Part shown: positions 1 through 8,801 of the stretch, piece after piece
How positions within the stretch are numbered: position 1 is the stretch's first letter
Layout: every line of letters starts with the position of its first letter
From: Rubrivivax sp.
GTDB lineage: Bacteria; Pseudomonadota; Gammaproteobacteria; Burkholderiales; Burkholderiaceae_C
Direction: 5' to 3'
NCBI GenBank assembly: GCA_020248945.1
Contig: JADCGQ010000012.1
Location: forward strand, 1 to 64,000
DNA length: 64,000 bases
Program-made: the position numbers and the translations under genes
Notes under the pieces: model-generated
The model's input: the letters and a program-made list of their open reading frames with translations, nothing else
The model's database searches: none
What the model was told of the DNA's origin: nothing

Positions 1-1
1 G

Positions 2-526
2 CTGTCGGTGGCCACGGTGGTCCTGTCGTTCAATTCGTTCCGGCTGTCGGCGATCACCTTTGCGGTGGCGGGGCTGTCGGCCGGCCTGTCGATCCTCGCG
101 CTGGCGATCTTCGACCATCCGTTCGGGATCACTGCGGTGATCGGGGTGATCGGCTCGATCGGCGTGTCGGTGAACGCGGCAATCATCGTCCTGTCGGCAT
201 TGCAGGAAGACCCGCGCGCCGCGGCGGGCGACCGCGCTGCGATGACCGAGGTGGTGATGGGGTCCACCCGCCACATCCTTTCGACCACGCTGACCACAGT
301 GGGGGGCTTTTTGCCTCTGATCCTGGCTGGAGGCGGGTTCTGGCCGCCCTTCGCCATGGCCGTCGCGGGTGGGGTGGCATTGTCGACCGTACTCGCCTTC
401 GCTTTCACCCCACAGATGTTTGCGCTGGTGCACCGGCGGATGCCCATGCCGCCAGTCGCGTCAGCCGACTCACCGCTGCCCGCGCCCGAGGGAAGGCTTC
501 AAGACGCTACTCGAAGCGCTGATTGA
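2..526 (+). CDS. RND-family efflux transporter, C-terminal part (5' end outside window)
   Basis: The reading frame is open from the first bases, so this is the last ~174 residues of a longer protein. It shows hydrophobic segments typical of the second transmembrane half of AcrB/MexB-type proton-driven pumps. One of these carries the family-typical run GVIGSIGVSVNAAIIV, followed by STRHILSTTLTTVGGFLPL, the conserved loop and helix before the last membrane segments. Full-length members are ~1000 residues and work with a periplasmic adaptor and an outer-membrane channel. Neither partner is visible here, so the substrate cannot be assigned. The tail after the last helix is short and proline-rich. 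It stops just before a decayed insertion-sequence fragment. Confidence 0.85.
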   Translation: MSVATVVLSFNSFRLSAITFAVAGLSAGLSILALAIFDHPFGITAVIGVIGSIGVSVNAAIIVLSALQEDPRAAAGDRAAMTEVVMGSTRHILSTTLTTVGGFLPLILAGGGFWPPFAMAVAGGVALSTVLAFAFTPQMFALVHRRMPMPPVASADSPLPAPEGRLQDATRSAD

Positions 527-645
527 GGAGAGCTGATGCCGCGGGGCCGTCATCGAGCCGACATGCTTTCGATCAGCGCCGCAATCGACGTCTTGCATCG
601 CGCACGGCATGTCATGCACGGCCGACATGGCCAGCGCGGACGCAC

Positions 646-1060
646 CTATCCTGCGGCCCCCAACAATCGCTTGCGCGCCATCCGCAGCTTGGACAGCGCG
701 TACAGCGTGACGATCTCCGTTGCTCTCTTCTTCAGCACCCGGTAGCGCACACTTGGTGTAGCCAAGTTGCCGCTTGAGTACGCAGAGCTGCTGTTCGAAC
801 CTTTCCCTTACGCTGGCCTTGGCCCGCTCGATCTGCTCAGAGACGAACTGCGGCTCAGTGAATGGGCTGAGCTTGCGACGCATGCCGGATCTCATCACCA
901 CGAGCGAGGCCGGACCCGCAGCCTCGGAGTGCTTGTGCGCGCCTCGATAGCCGACTTCACCGAAGGCCGCTTCCTCCGCGCCATGCCGCAACTCGCCAGC
1001 CAGCTTCACATCAGTGACGCTCGTGGCCGCTCCCACAACGCTGTGAACCGGGCCATAGCC
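646..1060 (-). pseudogene. IS5-family transposase remnant (truncated, frameshifted)
   Basis: Read on the minus strand, this encodes the C-terminal half of an IS5-group DDE transposase, from VHSVVGAATSVTDV through GYRGAHKHSEAAGP and IERAKASVRERFEQ. After LGYTK the frame breaks. Skipping one base near 751 restores VRYRVLKKRATEIVTLYALS and a stop at 646-648. The N-terminal half is missing. The second catalytic Asp, normally in an FGDAGY-like motif, reads FGEVGY. Truncation, frameshift and altered active site together mean a dead element. No convincing terminal inverted repeats were found. The flanks (527-645 and 1061-1240) hold no other recognisable gene. Confidence 0.85.
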
Positions 1061-1240
1061 GCCGCAGCCCAAGCTCGGGGACCCGCTCACTCACGCTAGG
1101 GCTGTCCTGCTGTCCAGAACGCGCGCCGACAGTCAGGCCTCGAGGGCGTGAGCGCATGCGGCACGGGCTCAGGCCAAGGGGCCACCCTCTTGGCAAGTCA
1201 ATTTCTCCGGGCTAACGCGCACAAGCCTGGGCACGTCGCT

Positions 1241-2827
1241 TCAGCTGCGCGGCAAGCAGTGTGCCTTGAACTGCTCCCGCAGCTTGTTCTTCTGCATCTT
1301 GCCCGTGGCGCCCAGCGGAATGGCGTCGACGAACACCACGTCGTCCGGCGTCCACCACTTCGCGATCTTGCCCTCGTAGAAGGCCAGCAGCTCCTCGCGC
1401 GTGACGTCCATGCCCGGCTTCTTCACCACCACCAGCAGCGGCCGCTCGTCCCACTTGGGATGGTGCGCGGCGATGCAGGCCGCCATCGCCACCGCCGGGT
1501 GGGCCATGGCGATGTTCTCGAGGTCGATGGAGCCGATCCACTCGCCGCCGCTCTTGATGACGTCCTTGCTGTGGTCGGTGATGACCATGTAGCCCTCGGG
1601 CGTGATCTTGGCGACGTCGCCGGTGGGGAACCAGCCGTTGCCGTCGGCGTCCTGGACGAGCGGGTTGCCGCCCTCGCCCTTGAAGTAGGTGTCGATGATC
1701 CAGGGGCCGCGCACCAGCAGGTCGCCGCTGGCCTGGCCGTCCCAGGGCAGCTCGGCGCCGCTGGCGTCGTCCTGGCCGACGATCTTCATGTCCACGCCAT
1801 AGACGGCGCGGCCCTGCGTGCTCATCACCGCGAGCTGGCCTTCGTCGTCGAGCGCGTGGTGCTGCGCCTTGAAGGCGGCGGCGGTGCCGATGGGGCTCAT
1901 CTCCGTCATGCCCCAGGCGTGCAGCACGCGCACCCCGTAGTCGTCACGGAACTTGCGGATCATGGCCGGCGGGCAGGCCGAGCCGCCGATCGCGCTCTTG
2001 CGCATGGTGCTGAACTTCAGGCCGTGGGCCTCCACGTGCGCCAGCAGTCCCTGCCACACGGTGGGCACGCCGGCGCTGATCGTGACACCCTCGCTCTCGA
2101 ACAGCTCGTACAGGCTCTTGCCGTCCAGGCCCAGGCCGGGCAGCACGAGCTTGGCCCCAGTCATCGGCGCCATGTAGACGATGCCCCAGCTGTTGACGTG
2201 GAACATCGGCACCACGGGCAGGATGGCGTCCGCCGCGCTGCAGCCGAAGCAGTCGGGCAGGGCGGCGACCATCGTGTGCAGCACGGTGCTGCGATGGCTG
2301 TAGAGCACGCCCTTGGGGTTGCCCGTGGTACCGCTGGTGTAGCAGAGGCTGCTGGCCGTGTTCTCGTCGAACACCGGCCAGGCATAGCGGTCGCTGGCCT
2401 GCTCGAGCAGCTCCTCGTAGCACAGCAGGCCCGGCACCTTGGCCGCCTGCTCGGCCGCCGGCATGTGCGCACGGTCGGTCATCGCCACCCAGTGCCTGAC
2501 GGTCTTCGTGCGGCCGGCCACGGCCTGGATCAGCGGCCAGAAGGTCATGTCGAAGAACAGCACCTGGTCTTCGGCATGGTCGGCGATGTAGACGATCTGG
2601 TCCGGGTGCAGCCGCGGATTCACGGTATGCAGCACACGGCCGCTGCCACTGACGCCGTAGTACAGCTCCATGTGGCGGTGCGTGTTCCAGGCCAGCTCGC
2701 GGTAGCTGATGCGGTGGATGTCGCCCTCGACGCGCCGCGAGACGACCAGCTGGTCGCCGTGGTGGCGTTCGGCGTGCACGATGAGCGACGAGATCAGCAG
2801 CGGCAGCTGCATCATGTGGCCAAACAT
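1241..2827 (-). CDS. Long-chain acyl-CoA synthetase (AMP-forming), with internal deletion
   Basis: Class I adenylate-forming enzyme, 528 residues, expected to activate a fatty or related carboxylic acid to its acyl-AMP and then acyl-CoA. The ATP-binding loop [11 protein letters not shown], the AWGMTEMSP motif, [10 protein letters not shown] and the C-terminal lysine motif [15 protein letters not shown] are all present. The start is chosen from a GAGG-type ribosome site about 9 bases upstream. Near residues 44-46 the sequence jumps from SYREL directly to [12 protein letters not shown]. Relatives have about 24 residues in between, the helix ending in a GDRVATLAWN-like motif. The missing block is in frame, so the protein is still translated, but folding of the N-terminal domain is doubtful. 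Its neighbours on both sides are decayed sequences, so it may be isolated from its original operon. Confidence 0.85.
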   Translation of the reverse strand: MFGHMMQLPLLISSLIVHAERHHGDQLVVSRRVEGDIHRISYRELAWNTHRHMELYYGVSGSGRVLHTVNPRLHPDQIVYIADHAEDQVLFFDMTFWPLIQAVAGRTKTVRHWVAMTDRAHMPAAEQAAKVPGLLCYEELLEQASDRYAWPVFDENTASSLCYTSGTTGNPKGVLYSHRSTVLHTMVAALPDCFGCSAADAILPVVPMFHVNSWGIVYMAPMTGAKLVLPGLGLDGKSLYELFESEGVTISAGVPTVWQGLLAHVEAHGLKFSTMRKSAIGGSACPPAMIRKFRDDYGVRVLHAWGMTEMSPIGTAAAFKAQHHALDDEGQLAVMSTQGRAVYGVDMKIVGQDDASGAELPWDGQASGDLLVRGPWIIDTYFKGEGGNPLVQDADGNGWFPTGDVAKITPEGYMVITDHSKDVIKSGGEWIGSIDLENIAMAHPAVAMAACIAAHHPKWDERPLLVVVKKPGMDVTREELLAFYEGKIAKWWTPDDVVFVDAIPLGATGKMQKNKLREQFKAHCLPRS

Positions 2828-2889
2828 GGGTAGTCCCTCAAGGTTGAGGCGCGCCGTGCAAGGCGCGCAGATGCTGACAACCGTGCTCG

Positions 2890-3948
2890 TTACTCCGCGG
2901 CCTTGGGTAGCCGCAGTGTGGCGCCGCCCAGCCGCACAGTGCCAGCCAGAGCCGGAAGGTCCAACCGGTAGGCCGGCATCGATGCTCCGGCTACCACCAG
3001 TCCCGGCGAGCTGCCGGCCTCGAAACCGTAGGCCAGCGGTGCAAAGCTCATGCGTACCGTGCCCGCACCGGCCACGGCCACCACCACCTCACGCAGCAGG
3101 CGTACTTGCCCGTCGGGCTGCCGATCGACCAGCTTGACCACGATGTCGCCCCTGTCGGCCTCAAGAACCGTCAACTTCGCCTCTGCCGTGCCCAGCATCA
3201 GCGCAGCGGCGGGCAGCGCCCCTCCCTGAAGCTCCACCACGTCTGCGCGCTGCAGCAGCGGCGTCTGATCCTCCATCCCCGAGCTGACCGTCAAATGGCT
3301 GCCGCCCAGGGTCGGAACCGGTGCTGCCGGGTCGATCGCCAGCGCCCGCTGAGGTACGCTGAGCGTAAACGTCTTCGATGCAGTCCCTGCCGGCGGCCAC
3401 ACGGGTGACCTGCGCAGGGGCCCCTCGGGCTGTCCGGCCAGCACGTACTGAACAGTGGGCCAGGCGTTGGCACCATTGGGCTCGCCCTTGAGCCAGTGGT
3501 CGAACCAAGCGAACATGGGTTTCATCGGCCACAGATCCGGCTCGTCGATGTCGTAGTGCGTACCGTCCAGCACCAGCAGTTTCTGGTCGCCCCGCGCCGC
3601 CTGCAGTCGGCCGAAGGCCTTGAACGCGCTGGCTTGGAAGAAGTCGTGCCACGTCGAGACATGCATCACCGGTGCGCGGATGCGGTCTGTCACGTCCAGC
3701 GCGGCTCTCTCGGATGGGTTGCGACCCGCAGCAAGCAGATCGGCCCAACGGGGATAAAGCTGGCTGACGATGGGCAGGTCCGGCGTGATCGCACGGGTCC
3801 ACCAACTCGACTGCGCGGGATCGCCGGCCCCGACGGCACCGAACATCTCCTGCAGCGCCGTGCCGGCCTGTTGCTTCAGGCCCGCCACCTGCGCGGCCGA
3901 AAGGCCCAGCCTCGCATCGTGTTCCTTGCCGTTTTCGGCGACCTGGCC
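2890..3948 (-). pseudogene. CocE/NonD-type hydrolase, C-terminal fragment
   Basis: About 350 residues resemble the second half of CocE/NonD (X-Pro dipeptidyl-peptidase, S15-like) hydrolases. The sequence RIRAPVMHVSTWHDFF matches the family's GWYD segment that carries the catalytic Asp. The block GTHYDIDEPDLW probably holds the catalytic His, and FAWFDHWLKGEPNG precedes the C-terminal jelly-roll domain. The N-terminal alpha/beta part with the nucleophilic Ser is absent. It is replaced, in the same frame, by an unrelated ArdC-like piece (3949-4143). The open frame extends to 4266, so a chimeric protein could be translated, but hydrolase activity is unlikely without the Ser. Confidence 0.75.
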
Positions 3949-4143
3949 TTGCAGGCCGTTGTGGTAGTCGGCGGCGCGCTGGGCATGGGCAGCAGCGCTG
4001 AAGATGGCGCGCTTGGCGCCCTTCAGGACCTTGAGCCAGCTGGCCAGGTAGGCGGCATGGTCCGCGCGCGGCTCGGAGGTGATGCCACGGTCGGCGTACA
4101 GAAACGCGGCGCCAAGTTCAGCGACCAGTTCCTCGAAGGGCGT
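3949..4143 (-). pseudogene. ArdC/DUF1738-type antirestriction protein fragment
   Basis: Roughly 65 residues match the C-terminal zincin-like part of ArdC-type (DUF1738) proteins of plasmids and integrative elements. Recognisable pieces are TPFEELVAELGAAFLYADRG, DHAAYLASWLKVLK and RAIFSAAAHAQRAADY. The N-terminal ssDNA-binding domain and the HExxH region are missing. The fragment is fused in frame to a hydrolase C-terminus and preceded (4144-4266) by codons that overlap a direct repeat and look non-coding. It is best read as debris of a mobile element captured by recombination. The match was made by eye. Confidence 0.7.
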
Positions 4144-4221
4144 AGCCCTCTCAGCCGAACCGGTGCCGCTGTCAACTCTCTTTGGCAAGCACCACCGTTG
4201 TGTGTGGCCGGAACCCCCAGG

Positions 4222-4302
4222 TCGACGCTTAGTTGCCCAACTGAGCCACGTGTGGGGGGCAAACAAGGGCCTCAGGGGGCCAGAAATCGACGCTTAGTTG
4301 CC
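4222..4302. repeat. 16-bp direct repeat pair
   Basis: The sequence TCGACGCTTAGTTGCC occurs at 4222-4237 and again, identically, at 4287-4302, 65 bases apart in the same orientation. Multiple short direct repeats near an end are typical of IS21-group elements, and the adjoining ArdC fragment points to mobile DNA. No istA or istB reading frame is present, so any element is represented only by an end. The rest of 4144-4372 holds no gene. Confidence 0.5.
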
Positions 4303-4372
4303 AGAACCCAGTGCGCGGGCGTCAGGGCAAGCGCGGGCTGACACTGCCTTGCGTGGACCTTACATTCGTCGC

Positions 4373-5692
4373 ATGACCCACCCCCTAGTCCTGCAGCGCC
4401 TGCTGCGTCCCCTGGCCTTGGCGGTGGCGCTGGCCGCAGGCTTGGCGGCGGCCCTGCCGGCGCGGGCCGCACCCGCCTGGCTCACGCTCTCGGCCGACGC
4501 ACTGGTGGTGCTGCAGCGCATGGTGCCGCAGACCCAGGTGCTGGGGCAGGCCGAGGTCGCCGTGGCGCGCCCGCTGGCGCCGCGCAGCGCGGCGCTGGAG
4601 GCCGCCACCGAGACCATCGTCGCCGTCGAGGTCGATGACCAATGGCTCGAGATGCTGTCGCTGATGGTGCACCGCGAGCTGCAGCGCTGCGGCGGCTACG
4701 TGTTCCACGCCAGCCGCGCCGAGGCGCTGGCCACGCTGCACCGCTTGTCGGGCAGTCCTGCCGAACCCACCGCCGTGGGCCCGGCCCCGAGCTACGCCAT
4801 CGACAACGCGACCCAGATCCTGCCGCTGATGCCGCTGCTGCAGGCCAGCCACCTGATGGCCACGGTCGACAGCCTCCCGGCGTTCCAGAACCGGCGCTAC
4901 AACAGCACGCACGGCGTGGCCGCGTCCGACTGGCTGGCCGAGCGCTGGCGCACGCTGATCCCGGCCACCCGGCGCGACGCGCGCGTGGTGCAGATCACGC
5001 ACGCGGGCTGGCCGCAGAAGTCGGTGATGGTCGAGATCCTCGGCACCACGCGAGCCGACGAAATGGTGGTGCTCGGCGGCCATCTCGACTCCATCGCGCC
5101 CGGCACCATCGAAGGCTCGCGCGCCCCGGGTGCCGACGACAACGCCAGCGGCATCGCCAGCCTCACCGAGGTGATCCGCGTCATGATGGCCGGCGGCTAC
5201 CGGCCGTCGCGCACGCTGCGCTTCATCGCGTACGCGGCCGAAGAAGTGGGCCTGCGCGGCTCGGGCGAGATCGCGGCTGATTTCCTCGGCCGTGCCGACA
5301 AGGTCGTCGGCGTGATGCAGCTCGACATGACGGCCTTCCAGGGCGACAGCACCGACATCTGGCTCTACACCGACTACACCAACGCGGCCCAGAACGCCTT
5401 CCTGGCCACGCTGGTGTCGCGCTACCTGCCGGGCTACACGGTGGGCTACAGCGCCTGCGGCTATGCCTGCAGCGACCACGCCTCGTGGCACACGCGGGGC
5501 TTTCGCGCCTCGTTCCCGCACGAGGCCAGCAACGCCAACTACAACCGCGCCATCCACACCGTGGACGACGTCACCGCCATCTTCGGCAACGACCCGCAGC
5601 ACATGCTGAAGTTCACCAAGCTGGCGCTGGTGTACGCCGTCGAGCTGGGCACGCTGCCGCGGGGAAGCCGCGGTGCGCTGGCCGCGCGCTGA
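4373..5692 (+). CDS. M28-family secreted aminopeptidase
   Basis: Predicted 439-residue zinc aminopeptidase. The start at 4373 gives a clean signal peptide: MTHPLVLQRLLR, then a hydrophobic Ala/Leu run ending ALPARA. The catalytic domain carries GGHLDS (zinc His), GADDNASG (bridging Asp), AYAAEEVGLRGS (catalytic and ligand Glu), MQLDMT (Asp) and a final His in AIHTVDD. This is the full ligand set of Vibrio-type leucyl aminopeptidases. Two Cys in the SACGYACSDHASW segment probably form the disulfide known in that group. The protein would trim N-terminal residues from peptides in the periplasm or outside the cell. It is followed 52 bases later by an acyl-CoA synthetase gene on the same strand. 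Confidence 0.9.
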   Translation: MTHPLVLQRLLRPLALAVALAAGLAAALPARAAPAWLTLSADALVVLQRMVPQTQVLGQAEVAVARPLAPRSAALEAATETIVAVEVDDQWLEMLSLMVHRELQRCGGYVFHASRAEALATLHRLSGSPAEPTAVGPAPSYAIDNATQILPLMPLLQASHLMATVDSLPAFQNRRYNSTHGVAASDWLAERWRTLIPATRRDARVVQITHAGWPQKSVMVEILGTTRADEMVVLGGHLDSIAPGTIEGSRAPGADDNASGIASLTEVIRVMMAGGYRPSRTLRFIAYAAEEVGLRGSGEIAADFLGRADKVVGVMQLDMTAFQGDSTDIWLYTDYTNAAQNAFLATLVSRYLPGYTVGYSACGYACSDHASWHTRGFRASFPHEASNANYNRAIHTVDDVTAIFGNDPQHMLKFTKLALVYAVELGTLPRGSRGALAAR

Positions 5693-5744
5693 ACATGGCT
5701 CCGTGCCGGGCCCGATCCCCGCGCCGGCCGGCGGGCCGGCGCGC

Positions 5745-7388
5745 ATGAACGCCTTGTCCGACACCCGGCCCGACACCCTCACGGGTGCGCTGCTGGCCAG
5801 CCTGGCGCAGCACGCCGCGCGGCCCGCCGCCAGCTGCCACGGCCGCACGCTGGGCTATGCCGAACTCGAGGCCACGTCGCGCGCGCTCGCGGCCACCTGG
5901 CAGCAGCGCGGCCTGGCCCCCGGCGACCGGCTGGCCGTGATGCTGCCCGGCGGCCTGCCGCTGCCGGTGGTGGTGCTGTCGGCCTGGCGCGCCGGGCTGG
6001 TGGTGGTGCCGGTCGACCCGCAGCTGGCCGGCGAGGCGCTGCTGCACCAGCTGCGCGACAGCGGCGCGCGCGCGCTGGTGGCCGATGCCGCCGCGGCGCT
6101 GGCGCTGCGGCCGGTGCTCGAGGCGCTGCCGCAGCTGCTGGTGGTGACGGCGGGCCCCGGCGAGCTGCTCGGGCCCTTGAAGGCGGCGCTGGTGCGGCAC
6201 CGCCTGCGCCACCGCAACACCGTGCCGACGCTGCCGGGGGCGCTGGGCTTTTCGACCGCGCTCGACCGCGGGCGCTCGCTGGAACTCGCGCCCGTGCTGC
6301 CGCGGCCCGACGACATCGCCCTGCTGCAGTACACCGGCGGCACCACGGGCGTGGCGCGTGGCGTCGTGCTGCTGCAGCGCCATCTGCTGGCCAACCTGCG
6401 CCAGGCCGAGCAGTGGCTGCAGCCGGCGCTGCAGGCGCGCCCGCGCGACGAACCCTGGACGACCGTGGCCGCGCTGCCGCTGCACCACGTGTTCGGCTTC
6501 ACGCTGGCGCTGCTGCTGACGCTGGCGCGCGGGGGCCGGCTGCTGCTGGTGCCCGACGTGGCCGACACCGACGCGCTGGCCGCGCTGCTGCAGCGCGAGC
6601 GCTTCCAGTTGTTCCCGTCGCTGAACCCGGTGTTCGAGGCGCTGGCGCGCCACCCGGCGGCCGACCGCATCGACTGGAGCGGGCTGCGCCTGTCGCTGTC
6701 GGGCGGCATGGCCGTCGACCCGGCCACCGCGATGCTGTGGCTGCTGAAGACCGGCAGCCCGATCATCCAGGGCTACGGCCTGGCCGAGGCCAGCCCGGCC
6801 GTCACCTGCAACCGTGTCGACGACACGCTGTTCAGCGGCCACGTCGGCTACCCGCTGCCCGACACCGAGCTGATGCTCGTCGACGACGACGGTCGGCCCG
6901 TGCCGCCGGGCGCCGGCGGCGAGATCGCGGTGCGCGGCCCGCAGGTCATGGCCGGCTACTGGCAACGGCCCGACGAAACGGCGCGCGTGATGCTGCCCGG
7001 CGGCTGGCTGCGCACCGGCGACATCGGCCGCTTTGCCGGGGACGGCGCGCTGCGGCTGGTGGACCGCAAGCGCGACATGGTCTGGGTCGGCGGCCTGCCG
7101 GTGGTGCCCAACGAGGTGGAGGAGATCGTCATGCGCGTGGCCGGTGTGCGCGAGTGCGCGGTCGTGGGCGTGCCGCACCCCGATGCGGCCGAGGCCGGCG
7201 AGGTGATCAAGCTCGTCGTCGTGCGCAGCGCGCCGGGCGGGGCCGCGCCCAGCGAGGCGCAGCTGCGCGAACACTGCGAACGCCACCTCGCGGGCTACCA
7301 GCGCCCGGTGCACGTGGAGTTCTGCGAGCAGCTGCCACGCAGCAGCGTGGGCAAGGTGCTGCGCCGGGCGCTGCGCGAGGCGCACTGA
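5745..7388 (+). CDS. AMP-dependent acyl-CoA synthetase/ligase
   Basis: Adenylate-forming enzyme of 547 residues. The ATP loop is LQYTGGTTGVARGVVL, the A5 motif reads YGLAEASPAVTCN, and RTGDIGRF, VDRKRDMVWVGG and the C-terminal SSVGKVLRRALRE lysine motif are intact. The general form is FadD-like (long-chain fatty acid-CoA ligase), though the substrate cannot be read from sequence. The ATG at 5745 fits the family N-terminus better than an upstream start that would overlap the aminopeptidase gene. The stop is 20 bases before rsmE, so the two may be co-transcribed. Confidence 0.85.
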   Translation: MNALSDTRPDTLTGALLASLAQHAARPAASCHGRTLGYAELEATSRALAATWQQRGLAPGDRLAVMLPGGLPLPVVVLSAWRAGLVVVPVDPQLAGEALLHQLRDSGARALVADAAAALALRPVLEALPQLLVVTAGPGELLGPLKAALVRHRLRHRNTVPTLPGALGFSTALDRGRSLELAPVLPRPDDIALLQYTGGTTGVARGVVLLQRHLLANLRQAEQWLQPALQARPRDEPWTTVAALPLHHVFGFTLALLLTLARGGRLLLVPDVADTDALAALLQRERFQLFPSLNPVFEALARHPAADRIDWSGLRLSLSGGMAVDPATAMLWLLKTGSPIIQGYGLAEASPAVTCNRVDDTLFSGHVGYPLPDTELMLVDDDGRPVPPGAGGEIAVRGPQVMAGYWQRPDETARVMLPGGWLRTGDIGRFAGDGALRLVDRKRDMVWVGGLPVVPNEVEEIVMRVAGVRECAVVGVPHPDAAEAGEVIKLVVVRSAPGGAAPSEAQLREHCERHLAGYQRPVHVEFCEQLPRSSVGKVLRRALREAH

Positions 7389-7408
7389 CCCGGGCTCGTT
7401 CGGCACCG

Positions 7409-8134
7409 ATGCGCCTGTTCGTCGACACCCCGCTGCAGCCCGGCGCCGAGACCGCGCTGCCCGAGTCGGCCGACCGCCACGCGCGCGTGCGCCGCGTGCA
7501 GCCCGGCGACACGCTGGTGCTGCTCGACGGCCACGGCGCCGAGTGGCCGGCCACGGTGCTGCAGGTGGGCCGCAGCGAGATCCGCGTGCGCGTGGGCGAG
7601 CCGCAAGCCGTGAGCCGTGAGCTGCCGCTGCCGGTGACGCTGGCCGTGGTGGTGCCGGCCAACGAACGCATGGACTGGCTGGTGGAAAAGGCCACCGAGC
7701 TGGGCGCCGCTGCGGTGCAGCCGCTGTGGGCCGAGCGCTCGGTGCTGCGCCTGGCCGGCGATCGCTCGGCCAAGCGGCTGGCGCACTGGCACGGCATCGT
7801 GCGCGCGGCCAGCGAGCAATGCGGCCGCACGCAGCTCATGCAGGTGGCGCCGCCTTGCGACATCACCGACTGGCTGGCCCGCCAGCCGCCGCCGCCGCGC
7901 CCGCACGAGGCGGCGCGCTGGATGCTCGACTTTGCCGACGACGCGCGTGCGCCCGGGGCCTGCGAGCGGCCGGCCGCCATCACCGCGCTCTCGGGCCCCG
8001 AGGGCGGCCTCACGGCCGACGAACGCGCCGCGGCGCGCGCCGCCGGCTTCAGGCCCGTGACGCTGGGGCCGCGTGTGCTGCGGGCCGACACCGCGCCGCT
8101 GGCGCTGCTGGCCTGGGCCGGGTTGGGGTTGTAG
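7409..8134 (+). CDS. rsmE: 16S rRNA (uracil-1498-N3)-methyltransferase
   Basis: 241-residue SPOUT-class methyltransferase that modifies U1498 of 16S rRNA. An N-terminal PUA-like domain (RHARVRRVQPGDTLVLLDG) is followed by the knotted C-terminal domain. Diagnostic segments are ERMDWLVEKATELGAAAVQP, ERSV, RAASEQCGR, GPEGGLTADE and LGPRVLRADTAPL, the last two forming the trefoil-knot SAM site. Length matches the family (~240). It lies 20 bases downstream of an acyl-CoA synthetase gene. Confidence 0.95.
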   Translation: MRLFVDTPLQPGAETALPESADRHARVRRVQPGDTLVLLDGHGAEWPATVLQVGRSEIRVRVGEPQAVSRELPLPVTLAVVVPANERMDWLVEKATELGAAAVQPLWAERSVLRLAGDRSAKRLAHWHGIVRAASEQCGRTQLMQVAPPCDITDWLARQPPPPRPHEAARWMLDFADDARAPGACERPAAITALSGPEGGLTADERAAARAAGFRPVTLGPRVLRADTAPLALLAWAGLGL

Positions 8135-8197
8135 GGGGAGGGCGCGCCGCGCCGCCGCCACAGAATCGGGCGGGTTCAATCAACGAGGAGTGATCAG

Positions 8198-8644
8198 ATG
8201 GGTCTTTTCGATGCAGTGGCCGGTGCGATGGGCTCGGCCGGTGGTGGCCAGGGTGGCGACCTGATGCAGGTGGTGATGAAGCTCGTGCAGCAGAACGGCG
8301 GCCTCGAGGGCCTGGTGGCCAAGTTCCAGCATGGTGGCCTCGGCGACGTGGTGCAGAGCTGGATCTCCACCGGCCCGAACCTGCCGATCTCGCCCGACCA
8401 GCTCGGCCAGGCGCTCGGCCCCGACGCATTGCAGCAGCTGGGTGCCGGCGGGCAGGACCTGCTCGGCCCCTTGTCGCAGCTGCTGCCGCAGGTGGTGGAT
8501 GGCCTCACCCCCAACGGCCAGCTGCCGGCGGGTGGCGGCGATCTGGCCGGCATGCTCGGCGGCCTGCTGGGTGGTGCGGGCGGCGCCGGTGCCGGCGGCC
8601 CCAACCTCGGTGGCTTGCTGGGCGGGTTGCTGGGCAAGCGCTGA
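8198..8644 (+). CDS. YidB-like (DUF937) small protein
   Basis: 148 residues preceded by a good ribosome site (GAGGAG). The N-terminal half has the YidB/DUF937 pattern: MGLFDAVAGAMG, LVQQNGGLEGLVAKFQ, VVQSWISTGPNLPIS and LGPDALQQL. The C-terminal half is a low-complexity Gly/Leu tail (GGLLGGAGGAGAGGP and similar). The family's biochemical function is not established. Converging with the AmpG-like gene, it is separated from it by a hairpin-forming repeat. Confidence 0.85.
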   Translation: MGLFDAVAGAMGSAGGGQGGDLMQVVMKLVQQNGGLEGLVAKFQHGGLGDVVQSWISTGPNLPISPDQLGQALGPDALQQLGAGGQDLLGPLSQLLPQVVDGLTPNGQLPAGGGDLAGMLGGLLGGAGGAGAGGPNLGGLLGGLLGKR

Positions 8645-8660
8645 TCGGCCGGAGGCTCCA

Positions 8661-8801
8661 CCGTTCGGGCTGAGCCTGTGTTTCCGATCGTCCTGAGCCT
8701 GTCGAAGGAAGCCTTGGTGGAGTGGCACACGGCCCTTCGACAGGCTCAGGGCGAACGGAGCGGGGCGGCCGCAGGGCAAACGGAGCGGGGCGGCCTCAAG
8801 G
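8661..8801. repeat. REP-like inverted repeat plus short tandem repeat
   Basis: CCTGAGCCTGTCGAAGG at 8692-8708 and its exact reverse complement at 8734-8750 form a 17-bp stem with a 25-base loop between two convergent genes. A partial copy lies at 8661-8680. Downstream, a ~26-bp unit around GGCAAACGGAGCGGGGCGGC is repeated imperfectly up to 8801, just past the 3' end of the AmpG-like gene. The core is the same as in the repeats at 35497 and 56851. It could act as a bidirectional terminator, though no T-run is present. Confidence 0.8.

Noticed and set aside
1148..2833. A 561-codon frame on the plus strand opposite the acyl-CoA synthetase
   Set aside because: His/Val/Ala/Arg-rich composition typical of antisense shadows; the minus-strand protein has all family motifs.
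4144..4266. True N-terminus of the chimeric ArdC/hydrolase protein
   Set aside because: The codons overlap the direct repeat and show no similarity to either family; they are probably read-through of non-coding DNA.
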